Part shown: piece by piece, positions 6,094 through 11,441 of the stretch
How the letters are laid out: the number at the start of each line of letters is the position of its first letter
Numbering within the stretch: position 1 is the stretch's first letter
NCBI GenBank assembly: GCA_022705265.1
Contig: JAKJEU010000024.1
Span: 1-11,441, forward strand
Length of the DNA: 11,441 nt
From: Pseudomonadota bacterium
GTDB lineage: Bacteria > Pseudomonadota > Alphaproteobacteria > JAKJEU01
Direction: 5' to 3'
Translations under genes and position numbers: made by a program
Notes under the pieces: model-generated
Database searches by the model: none
What the model saw: only the letters and a program-made list of their open reading frames with translations
Told to the model about the DNA's origin: nothing

Positions 6094-7746
6094 ATGTTAT
6101 TAAACGGAGCACAGATTTTAATAGAAGTACTTGCAAAACAAGGGGTAAATACTGTATTTGGATATCCAGGCGGAGCAGTTTTAAATATTTATGACGAGCT
6201 TTATAAAAGTTCGGACAGAATTAAACATGTAATCACAGCTCATGAACAAGGTGCGGTGCACGCTGCTGATGGATATGCAAGGGCTTCTGGCAAAACTGGT
6301 GTTGTTATTGCAACTTCTGGGCCTGGTGCTACTAATTTAATTACGGGGATTGCAAATGCTTATTTGGATTCTGTTCCAATGGTTGCGATTACGGGAAATG
6401 TTCCAACCTCTATGCTTGGAAAAGACAGTTTTCAAGAGGTTGATATTGTTGATATTACTCAATCAATCGTAAAACATAACTTTATTGTACGAGATATTAA
6501 AAAGCTTGAAAAAACCTTGAACGAAGCTTTTTTAATTGCATCAAGTGGAAGAAAAGGGCCTGTTTTAGTTGATATTCCAAAAAATATTCAAGCTGAGGTT
6601 TGCGAATATTTAAACCAAGAAGTTACATTAAAAAAGAATAAGAAAAAGCCAGTAAAAAATGATTTTAAAAGAGCGATTGAAATAATTAAACAAAGCAAAA
6701 AACCATATATTTATTGCGGTGGTGGAATTATTGCTGGTAATGCTGAAAAAGAAGTTTTCGAGTTATCAAAGAAAATTTCAGCTCCAATTGGGTTTAGTAT
6801 GATGGGCTTGTCTGCGGTTCCAAGCGATTATGAATTAAATCTTGGAATGTGTGGCATGCATGGAAGATATGTCGCGTCAAAGGCTCAATCCGAAGCGGAT
6901 TTAGTCATAGCAGTAGGTGTAAGATTTAGCGACAGAGCAACAGGAAACACCGAAAAATACCGTGAAAAATGCCAAGTCATTCATATTGATATTGACGAAA
7001 CTGAAATTGATAAAAATGTTAAAACTAAAATGGGTCTTTGTGGCGATGTTAAACAAATTTTATCAGAAATAATTGATAAAGTTCCAAATTTCATAAACCC
7101 AGATTGGATTGATGAAGTAAAAGAATATAAAAAGATTTCAGCATATCAAGAAGATAATAATTTCAACCCAAAAAATATTATCGAAACTGTATCAAATTAT
7201 ATGAATGATGACACAGTTGTTGCAACCGATGTTGGTCAACATCAAATGTGGACAGTCCAACATTATAAATTCAAAAATACAAGAACTTTGCTTACTTCTG
7301 GTGGCTTGGGAACTATGGGATATGGTTTTGGTGCTGCTATTGGTGGTTGCTTTGCAAATAATAAAAGAAAGACTGTGTTTTTTACAAGTGACGGAAGCTT
7401 TGGCATGAATTTGAATGAATTTGCGACTGCGGTTACTCAAAAATTGCCTCTTGTTATCGTTGTTTTAAATAACGGAGTTTTGGGAATGGTAAGGCAATGG
7501 CAAGGAATGTTTTATGATAAAAGATTTTCCGAAACTACATTAGAGCGAAAAACAGATTTCCCAATGCTTGCAAAAGCTTTTGGAGCAAAGGGCTTTAAAG
7601 TTGAAAATTTGGGTGAGCTTAATGAAGTGCTTAAAAATTTAAAGGACGATGGACCATGTTTAATCGATTGCATTATTGGTAAAGATGAAAAAGTTTTACC
7701 AATGATTCCTCCTGGTGGTTCAATCAAAGATATAGTAATTAAATAA
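6094..7746 (+). CDS. ilvB: Acetolactate synthase (acetohydroxyacid synthase), large catalytic subunit
   Basis: A 550-residue ThDP enzyme of normal length that condenses pyruvate with pyruvate or 2-oxobutyrate, the first common step of valine/leucine and isoleucine synthesis. The N-terminal ThDP-binding domain has FGYPGGAVLNIYD (22-34), the catalytic glutamate E51 in HEQGA, and SGPGATN (75-81). FQEVDI (113-118) follows. The central domain is at about 190-330, with VGVRFSDRATG (274-284). The C-terminal domain carries the ThDP/Mg motif as SDGSF (432-436) with N459-N460, spaced exactly as in the family. The usual first glycine of the GDG motif is serine here, while the metal-binding aspartate D433 is kept. 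The ATG at 6094 has AGGAG at 6084-6088. Regulated by the attenuator just upstream; ilvN follows 19 nt later. Phrases such as LGKDSFQEVDI recall clostridial IlvB, so transfer is possible. ilvI would be an equally valid name. Confidence 0.95.
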   Translation: MLLNGAQILIEVLAKQGVNTVFGYPGGAVLNIYDELYKSSDRIKHVITAHEQGAVHAADGYARASGKTGVVIATSGPGATNLITGIANAYLDSVPMVAITGNVPTSMLGKDSFQEVDIVDITQSIVKHNFIVRDIKKLEKTLNEAFLIASSGRKGPVLVDIPKNIQAEVCEYLNQEVTLKKNKKKPVKNDFKRAIEIIKQSKKPYIYCGGGIIAGNAEKEVFELSKKISAPIGFSMMGLSAVPSDYELNLGMCGMHGRYVASKAQSEADLVIAVGVRFSDRATGNTEKYREKCQVIHIDIDETEIDKNVKTKMGLCGDVKQILSEIIDKVPNFINPDWIDEVKEYKKISAYQEDNNFNPKNIIETVSNYMNDDTVVATDVGQHQMWTVQHYKFKNTRTLLTSGGLGTMGYGFGAAIGGCFANNKRKTVFFTSDGSFGMNLNEFATAVTQKLPLVIVVLNNGVLGMVRQWQGMFYDKRFSETTLERKTDFPMLAKAFGAKGFKVENLGELNEVLKNLKDDGPCLIDCIIGKDEKVLPMIPPGGSIKDIVIK

Positions 7747-7765
7747 GATTTAAGGAAAAAGAAAA

Positions 7766-8266
7766 ATGAAATTTACAATTGGAGTTATCGTTTCAAATTC
7801 TTTTGGAGTTTTAAACAGAGTTACAGCAGTTTATTCAAAACGAGGATGTAACATTGACAGCCTTTCCGTGGGTGAGACTGAAAACCAAGAATATTCAAGA
7901 ATTACAATTTTGTCAGAAGCAGATGATTATTTAATCAAACAAATTTTTAAACAACTTGAAAAACTTCACGACGTAAGGGAAGCCTTTTTATTTGATGATA
8001 AAAATTCGTTTTCAAGAGAGCATGTTTTTATAAAATTATCGGTAAACAGTAAGTCAAAATCAAAAATAATTGTAAAAGTTAATGATTTTGGCGGAAAAAT
8101 AATTGATTTTGGAAATGATTTTGTAAGTTTTGAAATTTCTAATACTCATGACAAGATATCAGAAATTATTAATAAATTTAAAAAACACGAAATTTTAGAA
8201 GTTTCAAGAAGTGGTTTGACGGCGATTTCTTATGGAACTGAAAATATGTTAAGGGTTGAAGATTAA
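7766..8266 (+). CDS. ilvN: Acetolactate synthase, small regulatory subunit
   Basis: A 166-residue protein of typical IlvN/IlvH length. The N-terminal ACT domain (about 1-75) has the pattern NSFGVLNRVTAVYSKRGCNIDSL (split across residues 11-33), with N11 and G14 in the positions linked to valine binding in E. coli IlvH. SRITI (44-48) follows. The C-terminal regulatory domain (about 80-166) shows SREHVFIKLSVN and EVSRSGLTAISYG. The protein binds and activates the IlvB subunit and makes it sensitive to valine feedback; here that is inferred from the family. The start ATG follows AAGGAAAAAG. It lies 19 nt after ilvB and 20 nt before ilvA, in one transcription unit. Confidence 0.93.
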   Translation: MKFTIGVIVSNSFGVLNRVTAVYSKRGCNIDSLSVGETENQEYSRITILSEADDYLIKQIFKQLEKLHDVREAFLFDDKNSFSREHVFIKLSVNSKSKSKIIVKVNDFGGKIIDFGNDFVSFEISNTHDKISEIINKFKKHEILEVSRSGLTAISYGTENMLRVED

Positions 8267-8286
8267 TTTTTAAGGAAATATAAAAA

Positions 8287-9489
8287 ATGCTTACTTTGGA
8301 TAAAATATACCAAGCGGCTCATGTTTTAAAGGGTGTTATAAGAAAGACGGATTTAATTTATGCGCCTAATATGTCGGAATTTTGTGATGTTTATTTGAAG
8401 ACTGAAAACCTTCAAGTAACAGGTTCGTTCAAGGTAAGAGGGGCATATTTTAAGATGTCAAGACTTACCAAAGAAGAAAGGGAAAAAGGGGTTATTGCTT
8501 GTTCTGCTGGCAACCATGCCCAAGGAATTGCTTTGGCGGCGCAAAAAAATGGAATTAAATCGACAATTTTTCTTCCAAGTACTGCTCCAATCTCGAAAAT
8601 CGAAGCGACAAAAAAATATGGTGCTGAGATAAAGTTGGTGGATAATACTTATGATGATGCTTATAAGGCTTCACTTGTTTATCAAAAGGAAACTGGGGGA
8701 ACTTTTATTCACCCATTTGACGATGATGATGTGATTGCGGGGCAAGCAACGATTGCATTGGAATTGATGGAACAAAATCCTGATCTTGATGCTATTGTTG
8801 TTCCTGTTGGTGGTGGCGGTCTTATTTCGGGGATTGCTTATGCGATTAAGAGCTTAAATCCAAGATGCAAAGTTTATGGGGTCGAGGCTGCTGGTGCTCC
8901 TTCGATGATTGATTCGATAAGACAGAAAAAACGCTCTACTTTAAATTCTGTATCAACTTTCGCAGATGGTATAGCGGTAAAATGCCCTGGTGAGCTTACT
9001 TTTGATTTATGTTCAAAATATGTTGATGATATTATTTCCGTAAGCGAAGACGAAATAGCAGCCGCAATTTTAAGATTAATGGAACAACAAAAAATCGTTG
9101 CAGAAGGTGCAGGAGCAGTTTCTGTTGCGGCTGTTTTATTTAACAAGCTTCCGTTACAAGGCAAAAAAGTATGTGCCGTTGTATCAGGTGGAAACATTGA
9201 TGTTAATATATTATCAAAAGTCATTCACAGAGGTTTGTTAAAAGCGGGAAGAAGAACCGATTTGACCATAGAGCTTTTGGACAAACCAGGACAATTAAAA
9301 GATGTTTCGACCATAATCGCAAATATGGGTGCAAATGTTACAAGAGTTAACCATAATTTAAGTGGTGAGAACACAGACATTAATGATTGTTGCCTGGATA
9401 TATCGCTTGAAACAAGAAATCACGAACATTTAGAAGAAATAAAACAAGCTTTGAAATCGGCTGGTTATAAAATAATTGACAGAAAATAA
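8287..9489 (+). CDS. ilvA: Threonine ammonia-lyase (threonine deaminase), short form with one C-terminal ACT domain
   Basis: A 400-residue PLP enzyme converting threonine to 2-oxobutyrate and ammonia, the committed step towards isoleucine. The PLP lysine is K49 in TGSFKVRGA. SAGNHAQG (73-80) is the substrate/phosphate loop, VGGGGLISG (174-182) cups the PLP phosphate, and SGGN (300-303) contacts the ring. An ACT domain starts near residue 324 (RTDLTIELLDKPGQLKDV). At about 400 residues with a single C-terminal ACT domain it belongs to the short class common in clostridia and many other bacteria, not the 514-residue E. coli IlvA with two ACT-like domains. The operon position, behind an isoleucine-rich leader and next to ilvBN and ridA, argues for a biosynthetic rather than a catabolic TdcB role. 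ATG at 8287 preceded by AAGGAAAT; 13 nt before ridA. Confidence 0.93.
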   Translation: MLTLDKIYQAAHVLKGVIRKTDLIYAPNMSEFCDVYLKTENLQVTGSFKVRGAYFKMSRLTKEEREKGVIACSAGNHAQGIALAAQKNGIKSTIFLPSTAPISKIEATKKYGAEIKLVDNTYDDAYKASLVYQKETGGTFIHPFDDDDVIAGQATIALELMEQNPDLDAIVVPVGGGGLISGIAYAIKSLNPRCKVYGVEAAGAPSMIDSIRQKKRSTLNSVSTFADGIAVKCPGELTFDLCSKYVDDIISVSEDEIAAAILRLMEQQKIVAEGAGAVSVAAVLFNKLPLQGKKVCAVVSGGNIDVNILSKVIHRGLLKAGRRTDLTIELLDKPGQLKDVSTIIANMGANVTRVNHNLSGENTDINDCCLDISLETRNHEHLEEIKQALKSAGYKIIDRK

Positions 9490-9502
9490 AGGGAAATAAA
9501 AA

Positions 9503-9877
9503 ATGAAAAAAGTAATTTTGACACCTCTTGCACCACAACCTATCGGACCATATTCCCAAGCAATTTTGGTAAATGATACTTTGTATTGCTCGGGACAAAT
9601 TCCTTTGGATTGTAAAAGCGGTTTGATTGTCGGAGAAAATGTAAAAGACCAAGCTGAACTTGTTTGTAAAAATATTAATGCCGTTTTATCTGAGGCTGGA
9701 TTTTCTTTTGAAAATGTTGTAAAAGCGACTTGTTTTTTAAAAAATATGTCTGATTTCAAAGATTTTAACGAAGTATATGCAAAATATTTCATATCAAATC
9801 CTGCTCGCTCATGTGTTGCGGTAAAAGAGTTGCCAAAAGATTGTTTGGTAGAAGTTGAAGTCATAGCAGTAAAGTAA
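9503..9877 (+). CDS. ridA: RidA family 2-iminobutanoate/2-iminopropanoate deaminase
   Basis: A 124-residue single-domain protein of normal RidA length. Visible signatures are GPYSQA (15-20), SGQIP (30-34) and PARSCVAVKELPKD (100-113). R102 and E117 align by spacing with E. coli R105 and E120, the imine-binding arginine and catalytic glutamate. RidA proteins are cytosolic trimers that hydrolyse the enamine/imine released by PLP enzymes such as threonine dehydratase, yielding 2-oxobutyrate or pyruvate and protecting other PLP enzymes from 2-aminoacrylate. It lies directly behind ilvA (13 nt), the enzyme that generates its substrate, so co-transcription makes direct metabolic sense. ATG at 9503 with AAAGGGAA upstream. 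The first CHR gene starts 6 nt after the stop. Confidence 0.94.
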   Translation: MKKVILTPLAPQPIGPYSQAILVNDTLYCSGQIPLDCKSGLIVGENVKDQAELVCKNINAVLSEAGFSFENVVKATCFLKNMSDFKDFNEVYAKYFISNPARSCVAVKELPKDCLVEVEVIAVK

Positions 9878-9883
9878 AAAGAT

Positions 9884-10438
9884 TTGAAAAAGTATATCGA
9901 TATATTTTGTTTGTTTTTTAAAATAGGCCTCTTCACCTTTGGCGGAGGCCTTGCCATGATGCCTTTGTTTCAAAACGAATTGGTTAAAAAACGCCAATAC
10001 ATAACTGATGAAGAATTAATTGATTTATATTCAATTGGTCAATGCACTCCTGGGATTATTGCGGTTAATATATCCACCTTTATCGGTTATAAGATGCTTG
10101 GAATTATAGGCGGTTTATTTTCAACGCTTGGAATGATAAGCCCATCAATTATAATCATAAGTATTATTGCGTCTTTTATGAAAGCTTTTATGGATAATGA
10201 AATACTTAATCACGCATTCGCAGGCATAAGAGTTTGTGTGGTTGCTTTGATGCTTAATATTGTTTATGGATTATTCAGAAAATCGGTAACTAATAAATTT
10301 ACTTTTACTGTATTTTTGATGTCCTTATTTTTGTTGTTTCAATTTGGTGTTTCTCCTATTTTCATTGTTTTATTATCTGCTTTTACGGGGTTTTTGTCAG
10401 AGAATGTAAAAAAAATAAGGAGTAATAAAGCAAAATGA
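9884..10438 (+). CDS. CHR (chromate transporter) family half-size membrane protein, first of a pair
   Basis: A 184-residue polytopic membrane protein forming one CHR domain. Signatures are FFKIGLFTFGGGLAMMPLF near residues 11-29 and the second conserved block GQCTPGIIAVNISTFIGY near 53-70, followed by several hydrophobic segments. Short-chain CHR proteins work as heterodimeric pairs equivalent to the two halves of ChrA, an inner-membrane anion transporter best known for chromate export. The start is TTG at 9884: the next ATG pair (9957) would fall inside the FGGG motif, so the upstream TTG is required. Its ribosome site is poor (purine-rich AAAGTAAAAA). It follows ridA by 6 nt and overlaps the second CHR gene by 4 nt (ATGA), which suggests coupled translation. 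A physiological substrate other than chromate is plausible given the isoleucine operon context, but this is inference. Confidence 0.88.
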   Translation: MKKYIDIFCLFFKIGLFTFGGGLAMMPLFQNELVKKRQYITDEELIDLYSIGQCTPGIIAVNISTFIGYKMLGIIGGLFSTLGMISPSIIIISIIASFMKAFMDNEILNHAFAGIRVCVVALMLNIVYGLFRKSVTNKFTFTVFLMSLFLLFQFGVSPIFIVLLSAFTGFLSENVKKIRSNKAK

Positions 10439-10953
10439 TTCTTTTTACTTTGTATTATGAATTTTTTAAAATAGGGCTTTTCGCAATCGGCGGAGGGCTT
10501 GTAACCATTCCGTTTTTATTTGATTTAGCAACAAGATATCCGTGGTTTGATGCAAAATTGTTATCAAACATGATTGCAATATCAGAATCAACCCCAGGAC
10601 CAATTGGCGTTAATATGGCAACTTTTTCAGGTTTCCAAGCAGGGGGAATAACAGGAGGCATAATCGCAACTTTCGGTTTGGTAACTCCTTCGGTTGTTAT
10701 TATAATGCTGATTGCAAAATTAATGAAAAAATACAAGGACGACGAACGAATAAATAAAACTCTTGCTAGTGTAAGACCTGCGGTTTTGGGGCTTATTTTA
10801 TTTGCTTGTTATGAAATTGCTAAAATATCGATTGTTGACATTAAAACTTCGGTTATGTTTATGGTTTTCTTTGTTTTGATATTCCATTTTAAGAAAAATC
10901 CAATAATTTACATAACTTTGTCCGCAATTGCTGGGGTTGTTTTTAAAATTTAG
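10435..10953 (+). CDS. CHR (chromate transporter) family half-size membrane protein, second of a pair
   Basis: A 172-residue partner of the preceding gene with the same domain layout: FFKIGLFAIGGGLVTIPFL near residues 10-28, ESTPGPIGVNMATFSGFQ near 50-67, GGIIATFGLVTPSV near 73-86, and hydrophobic stretches to the C terminus. The two proteins are related but diverged, as expected of a heterodimer made by ancient duplication with opposite membrane orientation. The ATG shares bases with the previous stop (ATGA at 10435-10438), and AAGGAG sits about 12 nt upstream. It is the last gene of the ilv transcription unit visible here. Its stop overlaps that of the convergent methyltransferase gene by 4 nt, leaving no room for a conventional intergenic terminator. 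Confidence 0.88.
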   Translation: MILFTLYYEFFKIGLFAIGGGLVTIPFLFDLATRYPWFDAKLLSNMIAISESTPGPIGVNMATFSGFQAGGITGGIIATFGLVTPSVVIIMLIAKLMKKYKDDERINKTLASVRPAVLGLILFACYEIAKISIVDIKTSVMFMVFFVLIFHFKKNPIIYITLSAIAGVVFKI

Positions 10954-11441
10954 GCAAAAGCACTTATGATATAGCCATTAATATCTTTTTTTCGTTCTTT
11001 TCTTAAAAAAGCTTCTTTTAGGCTTATATTGTTATATCCGTTGTCTTTAAGCAAATTTGTTATGTAATCTTTGTTATGACCAAATCGTAACGAAGGTTTA
11101 AGGATAAAGTCTTTTTTATTATATTTTTCAAGGCTGAAAATTATTTTTCCACCCTCATTTAACCTTGTTTTGATTAAGCTTAAAACCTCGCTTAAATCAC
11201 CAAAATAACAAAGCACATCGGAAAGAATTATAAGGTCAAAACCTTTTTTACTTTTTTTAAGGAATTCACAAATATCGATATTTAAAAGGCTGTCATATAT
11301 ATCCAGCTCTTTTGATTTTTCCACCATTTCATTTGATACATCAATACCGACAAGATGGCAAGCAACAGGCTTTAAAATCTTTGCCATTTGTCCATCACCA
11401 CAACCAGCGTCAAGAACATTTATATTCGTCTTGTTAAAATC
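10950..11441 (-). CDS. Class I SAM-dependent methyltransferase, 5' end outside the window
   Basis: The frame stays open to the right edge of the window, 18 codons beyond the first internal ATG (11387). Those codons encode NVLDAGCGDG, the SAM-binding motif I, so the true start lies beyond 11441. The internal ATG would remove this motif and is not the start. Further features are VGIDVS (the acidic residue binding the SAM ribose), FDLIILSDVLCYFGDL (motif II region) and RLNEGGKIIFSLE (strand after the motif III turn). About 163 residues are visible. The C-terminal pattern FGHNKDYITNLLKDNGY...AFLRKE...I.GYIISA recalls the COG4976 type predicted methyltransferases, which often carry N-terminal TPR repeats; whether TPRs precede this one cannot be seen. 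The substrate is unknown. It converges on the second CHR gene with overlapping stops. Confidence 0.85.
   Translation of the reverse strand, partial: DFNKTNINVLDAGCGDGQMAKILKPVACHLVGIDVSNEMVEKSKELDIYDSLLNIDICEFLKKSKKGFDLIILSDVLCYFGDLSEVLSLIKTRLNEGGKIIFSLEKYNKKDFILKPSLRFGHNKDYITNLLKDNGYNNISLKEAFLRKERKKDINGYIISAFA

Noticed and set aside
8874..9224. Minus-strand open frame of 116 codons within ilvA
   Set aside because: Fully antisense to conserved PLP-enzyme motifs with no motif of its own.
9430..9957. Minus-strand open frame of 175 codons across ridA and the start of the first CHR gene
   Set aside because: It spans two clear plus-strand genes and their junction and shows no family motif; the sense genes have strong signatures.
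9957..10438. ATG at 9957 as start of the first CHR protein
   Set aside because: It would cut off the first conserved block (KIGLFTFGGGL) that defines the family; the TTG at 9884 keeps it and sits 6 nt after ridA.
10950..11387. Methyltransferase gene starting at the ATG at 11387
   Set aside because: The frame continues upstream to the window edge and those codons hold SAM-binding motif I (VLDAGCGDG), so the ATG is internal.
1..11441. Insertion sequences, integrase, phage or CRISPR elements, including integration at the two tRNA genes
   Set aside because: No transposase, recombinase, direct repeat of a tRNA 3' end or spacer array was seen; both tRNA flanks are ordinary genes and promoters.

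Overview
The window is an AT-rich (roughly 30% G+C by eye), densely packed chromosomal segment of a Gram-negative bacterium. A YhdP/AsmA-type envelope protein implies an outer membrane. The partial elongator tRNA-Met reads like the alphaproteobacterial form, so an AT-rich, possibly host-associated alphaproteobacterium is the best guess. The acetolactate synthase and threonine deaminase look more like clostridial versions, so the lineage call is inference only. No mobile element, CRISPR array, phage gene or pseudogene was seen.

Layout. Positions 1-47 hold the 5' part of a tRNA-Met on the minus strand, divergent from a large yhdP-like gene (157-3204, plus). Converging on that gene is a three-gene minus-strand operon (5592 down to 3201): an acyl carrier protein, an FkbH-type HAD-IIIC enzyme and a PseH-like GNAT acyltransferase. 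Together they look like a small module that builds a carrier-bound acyl unit and transfers it to an amino sugar. A complete tRNA-Phe (5730-5805, plus) follows, with a good promoter, a CCA-encoding 3' end and a downstream hairpin.

The right half is a branched-chain amino acid operon on the plus strand: a promoter (5872-5900), a 30-residue leader peptide with ten isoleucines, and a Rho-independent attenuator terminator (6041-6072) with a mutually exclusive 8-bp antiterminator. Then come ilvB, ilvN, ilvA, ridA and two half-size CHR (chromate-transporter family) membrane proteins. The enzymatic logic is coherent. IlvA makes 2-oxobutyrate, RidA clears the reactive enamine/imine intermediates IlvA releases, IlvBN condenses the oxoacid towards isoleucine, and ribosome stalling on isoleucine codons would switch the set on. 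ilvC, ilvD and ilvE are not in the window. The CHR pair is the unexpected passenger. The window ends in a convergent, 5'-truncated SAM-dependent methyltransferase gene.

The points most worth following are the complete ilv attenuator and its leader peptide (not a called gene), the ACP/FkbH/GNAT trio, the CHR pair inside an isoleucine operon, and a G53-A61 mismatch in the T arm of tRNA-Phe.
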